Of a DNA stretch of 10,503 bases, positions 1-6,367 are shown one piece after another. The translations under genes and the position numbers were made by a program. Where the stretch lies: positions 1 through 10,503 of the forward strand of contig URUZ01000176.1 of NCBI GenBank assembly GCA_900551225.1, read 5' to 3'. This DNA is from an uncultured Clostridium sp. Its GTDB lineage: Bacteria > Bacillota > Clostridia > Lachnospirales > Lachnospiraceae. Under the pieces are notes generated by a model. It saw nothing but the letters and a program-made list of their open reading frames with translations, was not told where the DNA came from and made no database searches. Position 1 is the first letter of the stretch. The number at the start of each line of letters is the position of its first letter.

Positions 1-651
1 CAGTTCATCATAGGCGGCCTCAAACGTCAGATAATCCCCCTCCACATGTGAGACATCAATGATAAACACAATCCCCTTTTCCTTCAGGTAAAAACCGCCG
101 GTTCTCTCCGCCCGGTTTAATATAGAATCGCCCAGTTGATCATACCACTTCATTTTAAGGCACTCTTCATGGGAAAACCGGTCATTTTTAAACACTCCCT
201 CATTGATCTTTTCTATGATCTGCTCATCGACAGTCATCAGATCCCCCAGCTCTGCCAGCTGGCCGGTATTTGTGTCAATCACCATGGATGATAGGCTGCA
301 CCACGGATGAACCGCGCTGCGGATATAGCAGTCCGTCCAGGTGGTAACACTCAAATAGTTTCGATAAATGATGGGCGTCTGCACAATTTTAAGGCTGAGG
401 TCCCTCTCACTGTCCGGCTGCCAATCTGAAAATGCTTCCTGCCTCAGCATTTCATTAACCGTCCCCTCTGCATTCCGGTCAGGAAGTCTGCCGACCTGGA
501 CATACTCTATGGAAATGTCCGCCCCCGCCTCAGCATCAACTCTGCTGTACTCTTTCCCGGCCAGCGAAACCTGATTATCCGTACTGTACGGCGCATCGTA
601 CGCTGTCATCAGCATACCCGCCAATAAAAAAACGATCAATCCCTTCCCCAC
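1..651 (-). CDS. Secreted RsiV/DUF3298-like protein, C-terminus cut by window edge
   Basis: Translating the minus strand from 651 gives 217 codons without a stop up to the window edge, so the 3' end is missing. The start is GTG at 649-651, supported by a GGGAGG ribosome binding site at 658-663 six bases upstream; the frame carries a stop at 697-699 further upstream. Residues about 4-20 are a hydrophobic export signal with no lipobox cysteine. The remainder has the look of the DUF4163/DUF3298 fold found in RsiV and PdaC: a strand-rich first part (about 45-115), then VIDTNTGQLAELGDLMTVD (about 124-142) and a closing GFYLKEKGIVFIIDV (186-200) in which the family usually has 'fyl...glvf'. It is the last visible gene of the binding-protein/two-component operon, 45 nt after the kinase stop. 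Role unknown; it could be an envelope ligand-binding or accessory sensing protein. Gene call is firm, family assignment is by eye. Confidence 0.7.
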   Translation of the reverse strand, partial: MGKGLIVFLLAGMLMTAYDAPYSTDNQVSLAGKEYSRVDAEAGADISIEYVQVGRLPDRNAEGTVNEMLRQEAFSDWQPDSERDLSLKIVQTPIIYRNYLSVTTWTDCYIRSAVHPWCSLSSMVIDTNTGQLAELGDLMTVDEQIIEKINEGVFKNDRFSHEECLKMKWYDQLGDSILNRAERTGGFYLKEKGIVFIIDVSHVEGDYLTFEAAYDEL

Positions 652-696
652 TGCGCACCTCCCTGCCGGTTCAGAATTCTTCCAGTATTCACACCC

Positions 697-1992
697 TCAT
701 TCGTGGCTGCAGGGCAGCTCCAGCACAAAGGTGCTGCCGCCGCCCGGGGTATCTCTGACACTCAGTTTCCCCTGGTGCAGCTTCACCAGTTCCATGGCAA
801 TGCTCAGACCCAGCCCATAATGTGACTTGTCATTTCTGGACTGGTCTGCCCGGTAAAAACGGTCAAATATCCTTTTCTTGTCCTCGTCCCCGATCCCCGG
901 CCCATGGTCCTCCACCTCAATGAACACCCGCTTATAGTCCGACCAGGCGCTGACTGAGACAGGGCTGCCCTCCGGCGAATAGCTGGCGGCATTGTCTGTG
1001 AGGATCATCATAATCTGTTCCAGCCGTTGACGGTCCCCCATAATCCTGGGCAGCTCTTCCTCCTGCAGTTTCAGCTCAAAAGGCTGGCCCTTTTTCCTGC
1101 ACAGCTCTGCCAGGGAATCATAGATGGATATGAGTAATGTATCCGGCGTCAGCAGTTCCTTGTGCATGGTCCAGGTCCTGGCATCCGCCAGGGCCAGCTG
1201 CAGCATATCATTGATGAGAACCGTCATTCGCTCCCCCTCCCTCTCAATCCCGGGAAGAAACTGTTTTGCTTTCGTCTCATCCATGGAGACGGCCTGAATC
1301 CCCGCCCGTATGACAGTCAGCGGCGCCCGCAGCTCGTGGGAGGCCGCAGCGATAAATTCACGCTGCTGTTTCAAGCCTGTCTCCAATGGTTTCAGACTGC
1401 GGTCCACAAAGATGCGGCAGATAAAAAACAGGATCACTAGCCCCATCAGGTTAATAAAAGAATACAGTATGGCCGAGTTCCTGTAAACCACATTTTCATC
1501 TGTCAGGGCCTTCAGAACCATAACTTTCTGCTCTTTTCCGTACGTCCTTTTCAGAAAAATGCTGCCATAATAATGCTCTCCCTGCTCCCCATATATGGAA
1601 TATACCGGGCTGATTGTCTCCCCTTGCCACGTCTGGGAAGCTGCTTCAAAGAATCCGTCCCGCTCAGCAAACCGGTTCAGTTTATCAAGCAGGATTTCCC
1701 GCTTGGTAACTGGATTCCATGCGCCTTTAAAGGATAGCAAAATGGAGTTGCCTGAAACGGAAATGATCAGATTTTCTCTTGTTTCGCTCTCTGCCAGCCA
1801 TACATGGGAGATCCTGCCGCCGGCCTTTATGGTGTCCGTCACATTTCCAAATGCAGACTGGTATCTGCTGATATGATTCGTCTCATACTGCTTCCAGGAC
1901 AGGATCAGCAGACCGGTTACAATCACGGTCAGCAGCAGCCCGGTGGCCAGTACATAGGCGCAAATAAGTTTTTTCCTTAACTGTTTAACCAT
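697..1992 (-). CDS. Two-TM sensor histidine kinase
   Basis: Membrane histidine kinase that should autophosphorylate and pass phosphate to the regulator encoded just upstream. In numbering from the ATG at 1992 it has a TM helix at about 9-33, an extracytoplasmic sensor segment of roughly 140 residues (about 34-172) with no family I recognise, a second TM at about 174-197, then an H-box with phospho-accepting His219 (SHELRAPLT), an N-box (LTDNAASYSP, about 331-340), G1 (DHGPGIG) with the F-box IFDRFYRAD, and G2 (HYGLGLSIA). All kinase boxes are intact; no clear HAMP domain is seen. Two starts are possible: GTG at 2022, overlapping the regulator stop by four bases but with almost no ribosome-binding spacing, or ATG at 1992 preceded by AGGAAGGG nine bases upstream. 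I chose the latter; the longer form has 441 residues. Transcribed with the regulator gene and very probably its partner. Confidence 0.93.
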   Translation of the reverse strand: MVKQLRKKLICAYVLATGLLLTVIVTGLLILSWKQYETNHISRYQSAFGNVTDTIKAGGRISHVWLAESETRENLIISVSGNSILLSFKGAWNPVTKREILLDKLNRFAERDGFFEAASQTWQGETISPVYSIYGEQGEHYYGSIFLKRTYGKEQKVMVLKALTDENVVYRNSAILYSFINLMGLVILFFICRIFVDRSLKPLETGLKQQREFIAAASHELRAPLTVIRAGIQAVSMDETKAKQFLPGIEREGERMTVLINDMLQLALADARTWTMHKELLTPDTLLISIYDSLAELCRKKGQPFELKLQEEELPRIMGDRQRLEQIMMILTDNAASYSPEGSPVSVSAWSDYKRVFIEVEDHGPGIGDEDKKRIFDRFYRADQSRNDKSHYGLGLSIAMELVKLHQGKLSVRDTPGGGSTFVLELPCSHE

Positions 1993-2018
1993 GGCTGCCG
2001 TCCCTTCCTCCGACTCCC

Positions 2019-2690
2019 TCACTCTTCCAGAAAATACCCTACGGACCTTACTGTTTTAATATTCACGCGGCTTCCCACCTGCTTCAGCCTTCTCCTGAGA
2101 AAGTAAATATAATTGTCCAGATTACCGTCCTCCACCGCACTGTCCATCCCCCATACCCGGTTCAGCAGCAGCTCTCTGGTAAGGGTCTGGCCTTTATTCC
2201 TGATGAAGATCTCCAATAGATCCATCTCCTTTTTTGACAGCTCCACCTTCTTATCTTCCTTCTGCAAGATCCTGCCGGACAGATTCAGCACCACATCGCA
2301 GAATGCCAGCTGCCTGTTCAGTTCCAGCTGAACAGGCCTCCGCTCCAGGGCGCGGATTCTGGCAAACAGTTCCTCCGGCTCAAAGGGCTTAACCAGATAA
2401 TCATCTGCTCCGGCATCCAATCCGCCGATCTTATCCTCCACGGTCCCAAGGGCAGTCACCATGATCACCGGCGTGGCATTTCCCTGCCTTCTCATCAGCT
2501 GCAGAATCTGTATTCCATCCATTCCAGGCAGCATCCGGTCCAGAATCACCACATTGTAAACCTGCCGTTCCAGATAATACAATGCATCCTGCCCATCCTG
2601 GCAGATATCGGCCGAATACCCCTTCTGCTCCAGCCAGAATCCCATAAGCCTGCACAATTCCAGATCATCCTCAACCAGCAATATTCTCAC
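2019..2690 (-). CDS. OmpR/PhoB-family response regulator
   Basis: A 223-residue DNA-binding response regulator of normal length. The receiver domain (about 1-115) has the acidic pocket Glu7/Asp8/Asp9, phospho-acceptor Asp51 in VILDRMLPGMDG, Thr79 and Lys101 in DDYLVKPF. The C-terminal winged helix (about 125-223) ends with the typical DNYIYFLRRRLKQV and IKTVRSVGYFLEE. The start is GTG at 2688-2690, chosen because AAAGGAGG lies nine bases upstream and the protein begins with the standard MRILLVEDD. The gene starts 24 nt after the stop of the binding-lipoprotein gene and runs into the kinase gene, so all three should share one mRNA. Regulators of this class bind tandem direct repeats with about one-turn spacing; such a repeat is present upstream of the operon at 5039-5060. 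Target genes are inferred, not shown. Confidence 0.95.
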   Translation of the reverse strand: MRILLVEDDLELCRLMGFWLEQKGYSADICQDGQDALYYLERQVYNVVILDRMLPGMDGIQILQLMRRQGNATPVIMVTALGTVEDKIGGLDAGADDYLVKPFEPEELFARIRALERRPVQLELNRQLAFCDVVLNLSGRILQKEDKKVELSKKEMDLLEIFIRNKGQTLTRELLLNRVWGMDSAVEDGNLDNYIYFLRRRLKQVGSRVNIKTVRSVGYFLEE

Positions 2691-2714
2691 AGCCGCTGTC
2701 CTCCTTTATGCCCT

Positions 2715-4943
2715 TTACTCCTCAAGATATAATGTCATTTTAGACAACAATCCCTCTGTCGTTTCCTCTAATGATGTTCTTCCCTCAAAATAGCCGGTTG
2801 AATACTCCAGCAATATCTGTTTTATCTTCCAATTTCTTCCAGCTGAGTGTTTCGCAGCCTTGCAGAACTCTGTCAGCCTGAGGCACAAAGGCTTTGAAGG
2901 CCAGCTGGTTTTCAGCTCATAGCTTCTTCCATCGATTCCATTGATTTCTCCCCCATAAGCGTCCCCTGTGGTCCACTCAGTTCCGCACAAATATTCCAGC
3001 GCATTTTGATTCACCGCGAATCCGTCATAGAAATCCGAGCGCTGCACCTCCTCAGACAAGGCTGTCTGGAGGAATTGGACTGCTGCCTCCTTATTCTTCC
3101 CGGCTTTGTTGATCCCGATTGTCCCGTACGGCACATACGCCTCATTGATGGAGATCATATCGGCTTCCAGTTCCCCCTGGGCCTGCTCCATAACAGATAC
3201 CCCTGGCCCTGCCTGGAAAAATCCCGCTATTTCCTCAGAATGCAGATATTTTCCAGTTTCCAGCAGCCCCCATATGCTGGTCGGCCTGTTTTCCCTTGTG
3301 CCGTCGGATATCCCGCTGCCATCTAAAATCAGTTTCATATTGCTGAGAAACTCTTTTAACGCCTGCTCCTCTATGGCCCCATCCCCGCTCACAATGTCAT
3401 TTAAATATGCGTCCGCATAGAACGATATCAGCGTTTCCCTGTCAACCGTTCCAAAGACCTGCCCGGCCTCATTCCCCTGAACAAGGGCGGCCAGAGACGG
3501 CAGCTGTCCCGCCTCTTTAAGCGCCTCCTTCCGGCCAAATGTAATTGGAAGCCCAATTCTCACCGGCACAGAATAAATCCTTCCGTCCACCCTGCTTCCA
3601 TCTGCAATATTGGCCAGGAAATCGCCGGATGCGGTCATGGATTCAATCACGTCCGTAATGTCTTCCAGCACCCCTTTTTCAATATATGCTGCCTCCGACA
3701 TGCCGTCTAACACCAGGATATCCGGACCGTCCCCGGCAAGCAGCTCCGTGTTCAAAGTCCTGATATAGTCGTCGGCAACTGCTCCATCGCCATCCGCTGT
3801 CAGGGGCTGGTAATCCATCTTCACATTGGGATTTTTAATCTGGAATTCACTGACAGCCTGCCGTATGGTAGCATTCTCACGCAGTGAAAATATGGAGAGC
3901 TCCGTCTCCGGTTCTACGGGCATATCTGCGTCATAAACATAGTGGGAAAGCTTATATGTTTCATCCATGGAACCATAAAAAACGAAATAGTCATCCCGGC
4001 TTCCCACCGCAAATCCCGTGTGATAATACTTGGGTGATCCCATGGTATTTCTCTGCCCGTCTATGATCTGCTCCCATATATCGGAGCCGTTTTTCATAAT
4101 CTGTATCCCCTCTTTAGACAGCAGGCTCAGATCCCCGGCTTTATCCGCTGCTGCTATCACACCATAATAATCGTCCAGCTGGGCGGGCAGCCTGGACAAT
4201 TCTTTTCCGTCTTCTCCATCATATCGTACCAGACTTTTAGAATCCCCGTCAATGATGAAAAACTGGCTGCCATGAGCAAAATAGTATGCGTCATTATTGA
4301 TTAACTCCGCAATTCTCTGCTGCCCCGAAGCGTCATAGAGGAATATACTGCGGCCGGAATCAAACAGGAGATTTCCATTTTCCAGGGCTGTGATTTTTCT
4401 GGGGAAGTACGCATATCCCAGCTCATTTGTCTCCAACAGCAGGGGCAGCTGGATCTCCTGGCTGTTTTCCCAGTCCGCAGATACCACAACGTGGTGCTGG
4501 GCTATGGTATCCTGATTATCCTCCTCTGAATAAACTGCATACAGTTTACCGTCCTCTCCAAATGTAATGCTGACCCTGTCCTGCCCATAACTCAGCCCAA
4601 GCTGTGTCAGCCAGCCGCATTCCTTTTCTTCCCATGTCATATCCTCTGAGAGCAGATATGCGGTGAAGGCTGCAGTTCCATCAACCTCTTTTCTGGTAAA
4701 AAGTACGGGATTTCCGTCCGGCCCATCCTGGAAACCGATCACAGAGCCATATGCAAGCCCATCCGGCAGGGGAACCTCATTCTCCGTGTATCTCCCCATA
4801 GCCTGGACCTGCTGCTGCCCGCTGCCCTCGCCCTTGGGTTTTGAGACCACCTTCCCATCACCGCTGCAGCCGTACAGGCTGGTTGCTGCCATTAAAAGGG
4901 AAGCGATCAGCAAAAACACCCTTTTTATCCTTAATTTCATCAT
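2715..4943 (-). CDS. Large lipoprotein: propeller-like domain fused to family-1 solute-binding domain
   Basis: About 742 residues, nearly twice a usual solute-binding protein. Residues 5-26 are a lipoprotein signal with cysteine near residue 26 (LYGC), so it should be anchored to the outer face of the membrane. After a Gly/Ser/Gln-rich linker, residues about 52-345 consist of short repeated strand units (for example ENGNLLFDSG, FIIDGDSKSLVRYDGEDGKEL) that read like a beta-propeller. From about 347 comes an extracellular solute-binding domain: ELSIFSLRENATIRQAVSEFQIKNP, LLAGDGPDILVLDG, then RVDGRIYSVPVR. The start is ATG at 4943 (or 4940), with AGGAAGGGG six bases upstream; an in-frame TTG at 4946 is less likely. 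It is the first gene of the operon with the two-component pair 24 nt downstream. No permease or ATPase gene is adjacent, so I infer a ligand-presenting role for the kinase rather than plain transport. Ligand unknown. Confidence 0.9.
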   Translation of the reverse strand: MMKLRIKRVFLLIASLLMAATSLYGCSGDGKVVSKPKGEGSGQQQVQAMGRYTENEVPLPDGLAYGSVIGFQDGPDGNPVLFTRKEVDGTAAFTAYLLSEDMTWEEKECGWLTQLGLSYGQDRVSITFGEDGKLYAVYSEEDNQDTIAQHHVVVSADWENSQEIQLPLLLETNELGYAYFPRKITALENGNLLFDSGRSIFLYDASGQQRIAELINNDAYYFAHGSQFFIIDGDSKSLVRYDGEDGKELSRLPAQLDDYYGVIAAADKAGDLSLLSKEGIQIMKNGSDIWEQIIDGQRNTMGSPKYYHTGFAVGSRDDYFVFYGSMDETYKLSHYVYDADMPVEPETELSIFSLRENATIRQAVSEFQIKNPNVKMDYQPLTADGDGAVADDYIRTLNTELLAGDGPDILVLDGMSEAAYIEKGVLEDITDVIESMTASGDFLANIADGSRVDGRIYSVPVRIGLPITFGRKEALKEAGQLPSLAALVQGNEAGQVFGTVDRETLISFYADAYLNDIVSGDGAIEEQALKEFLSNMKLILDGSGISDGTRENRPTSIWGLLETGKYLHSEEIAGFFQAGPGVSVMEQAQGELEADMISINEAYVPYGTIGINKAGKNKEAAVQFLQTALSEEVQRSDFYDGFAVNQNALEYLCGTEWTTGDAYGGEINGIDGRSYELKTSWPSKPLCLRLTEFCKAAKHSAGRNWKIKQILLEYSTGYFEGRTSLEETTEGLLSKMTLYLEE

Positions 4944-5028
4944 CAAATACCCCTTCCTGTCCTGAAAATTTTCTTACCGTAATTATCTTATCACTGCTGT
5001 CTCTAAATCATCTCAAACGCAGGCCTCT

Positions 5029-5034
5029 CTTATA
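5029..5034 (-). promoter_or_regulatory. Candidate -10 box for the lipoprotein/two-component operon
   Basis: On the minus strand this reads TATAAG, five of six matches to the -10 consensus. No good -35 sits 16-18 bases upstream; instead the tandem CATTTTTAT repeat (5039-5058) occupies that place. This is the layout of an activator-dependent promoter. It would give a 5' leader of about 80 bases before the ATG at 4943. A weaker alternative nearer the gene is GATAAT around 4992-4997, also lacking a matched -35. Confidence 0.3.
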
Positions 5035-5042
5035 CCGTATAA
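5030..5042. repeat. 13-bp palindrome in the divergent promoter region
   Basis: TTATACCGTATAA is a perfect inverted repeat of six-base arms around one central base. It overlaps the candidate minus-strand -10 and the first base pairs of the tandem direct repeat. It could be an operator, or simply a by-product of the AT-rich promoter core. Confidence 0.4.
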
Positions 5043-5060
5043 AAATGCCATAAAAATGTA
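5039..5060. promoter_or_regulatory. Tandem 11-bp direct repeat, candidate response-regulator box
   Basis: ATAAAAATG occurs at 5039-5047 and again at 5050-5058, exactly 11 bp apart, one helical turn. A looser third copy (7 of 11 matching) follows at 5061-5071, immediately before the plus-strand -35 box. Two to three direct repeats at 10-11 bp period is the known binding arrangement of OmpR/PhoB-family dimers, and a regulator of that family is encoded in the adjacent operon. The match of site to regulator is inference. Confidence 0.4.
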
Positions 5061-5072
5061 AGAAAACTTCAT

Positions 5073-5101
5073 TTGACTGGAGCCGCCATTTGTATTAAAT
5101 T
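5073..5101 (+). promoter_or_regulatory. Candidate promoter of the M14 carboxypeptidase gene
   Basis: TTGACT (5073-5078, five of six) and TAAATT (5096-5101, four of six) are separated by 17 bp, placing transcription start near 5108 and the ATG at 5138. The -10 is weak. The direct-repeat box ends just upstream of the -35, a position suited to activation. Confidence 0.4.
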
Positions 5102-5137
5102 GGGAACATATGAAAAGAAAGGCAGAGGGCAACGATT

Positions 5138-6259
5138 ATGAAACGCATGGTTTGTGCCGTATTAAGCGGTATGCTGGTTATAGGTGGAATCAGTTACGGA
5201 GGAGTGGTCAGTTATGGCGCGGAGCCGTCCTATGCGGAGGCCAACGCCGTGGGGCCTGGGATTAAAGCCACCACGGGCATCAGCAATTTCCTGGACCAGG
5301 AAGTGAGTAATCCCATTGTAAAAGCAGCAGACAAATACTCTTATGAGCAGATGGAAGCTGACATCCAGTCCCTCAAAAATACTTACGGGGATAAGATCAC
5401 CGTCAATGTCATCGGCACCTCCCACGATGGAAGGAATATCTATGATATCATACTGGGCAACCCCGGAGCAGAGGCGCAGATTCTGATGCAGGGAGCCATC
5501 CACGCCAGGGAATATATGACCCCGCTGGTGATGATGAGCCAATTGGAATACGCCCTGGCCTTCTATGACACCGGAACCTATAACTTTAAAAATGTTTCAG
5601 ACATGCTGAATAAAGTAGCCATTCATTTTGTGCCCATGACCAACCCGGACGGCGTTTCCCTCAGCCAGTTTGGAATTGACGCCATACGGTCCGAAGGGCT
5701 GAAACAGGGGATCAGAGACACCTATGCCAGAGATGTAAGCCTCGGGCGGACCCCCGATTCTTTTGAAGTCTATCTGACCAAGTGGAAGGCAAATGCCGCC
5801 GGCGTGGACTTAAATTATAACTTCCCATACGGCTGGGAGGAGATTTCCAACGTATTGACAGCCCCCTCCTCCGCAACCTACAAGGGCACCGCCCCCCTGT
5901 CGGAGCCGGAGACCCAGGCCCTGTCCGGACTGGCGGATCAGTACCCCTGGGCCATTACCGTCAGCTATCACTCCCAGGGCGAGGTTATCTACTGGACCAC
6001 AAGCAGCAATGGCGCTGAGATGGCCTCCAACACACTGGCCGAAGCCATCTCTGTCATGACCGGCTACCGTATGGACTCCAGCGACGGCAAAGGCGGTTTT
6101 AAGGACTGGATGCAGTCCAGAAGCGGGGCTGTTCCAGGGGTGACGCTGGAGGTCGGTAGAACCCCCTGCCCGGTACCCTTCTCAGAATTCCCTGCCGTTT
6201 GGAAGCAGAATAAGGGCGTCTGGCTGCAGGCCCTTGATTATGTAGTACGGCGGATCTAG
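5138..6259 (+). CDS. Secreted M14 zinc carboxypeptidase, probable peptidoglycan-peptide hydrolase
   Basis: A 373-residue exported metallopeptidase. A Sec signal occupies about residues 1-28 (possible cleavage after SYGA). The mature part is a single M14 domain. Zinc ligands are His122 and Glu125 in GAIHAREYMTP and His278 in VSYHSQGEVIYW; the general-base glutamate is Glu338 in GVTLEVGRTPCPVP. Other family marks are MTNPDGV (167-173) and VDLNYNFPYGW (223-233), where Tyr stands in place of the Arg of digestive carboxypeptidases (DxNRN). I associate that variant with bacterial gamma-D-glutamyl-diaminopimelate peptidases, so cleavage of cell-wall peptides is the best guess, not established. No LysM or other wall-binding domain is attached, unlike many relatives; its length is one catalytic domain plus signal. 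The start ATG has GAGGG eight bases upstream (5125-5129). It is divergent from the two-component operon and may share its control region. Confidence 0.93.
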   Translation: MKRMVCAVLSGMLVIGGISYGGVVSYGAEPSYAEANAVGPGIKATTGISNFLDQEVSNPIVKAADKYSYEQMEADIQSLKNTYGDKITVNVIGTSHDGRNIYDIILGNPGAEAQILMQGAIHAREYMTPLVMMSQLEYALAFYDTGTYNFKNVSDMLNKVAIHFVPMTNPDGVSLSQFGIDAIRSEGLKQGIRDTYARDVSLGRTPDSFEVYLTKWKANAAGVDLNYNFPYGWEEISNVLTAPSSATYKGTAPLSEPETQALSGLADQYPWAITVSYHSQGEVIYWTTSSNGAEMASNTLAEAISVMTGYRMDSSDGKGGFKDWMQSRSGAVPGVTLEVGRTPCPVPFSEFPAVWKQNKGVWLQALDYVVRRI

Positions 6260-6280
6260 ACTCAGGTAATTATACAACGC

Positions 6281-6292
6281 TGTACTAGTACA
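6281..6292. repeat. 12-bp perfect palindrome after the carboxypeptidase gene
   Basis: TGTACTAGTACA is fully self-complementary and lies 22 bases after the peptidase stop, just before the long hairpin at 6301-6352. No loop bases exist, so it is more likely a protein site or chance than an RNA hairpin. Confidence 0.4.
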
Positions 6293-6300
6293 TACGCCCA

Positions 6301-6352
6301 GCGCAGGAACCCCCCAGGCTGTTTATGTGAACAGCTTGGGGGGTTCCTGTGC
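6301..6352 (+). terminator. Long 23-pair hairpin between convergent genes
   Basis: The arms 6301-6323 and 6330-6352 pair completely around the six-base loop TATGTG. In plus-strand RNA the only non-Watson-Crick pairs are two G·U wobbles (6303/6350 and 6317/6336); in minus-strand RNA the same positions become A·C mismatches. The structure is therefore best suited to the peptidase transcript. Neither side has a U tract, so it may be a factor-assisted or weak terminator, or a 3'-end stabilising hairpin. Confidence 0.6.
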
Positions 6353-6367
6353 ACGTCTGCCGCAGCC

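Noticed and set aside
368..574. Plus-strand open frame opposite the RsiV-like gene
   Set aside because: It is antisense to the GTG-started 217-codon frame, has no ribosome binding site and is not protein-like.
5162..5542. Minus-strand open frame inside the M14 gene
   Set aside because: It is a shadow of a gene with intact zinc and catalytic motifs.
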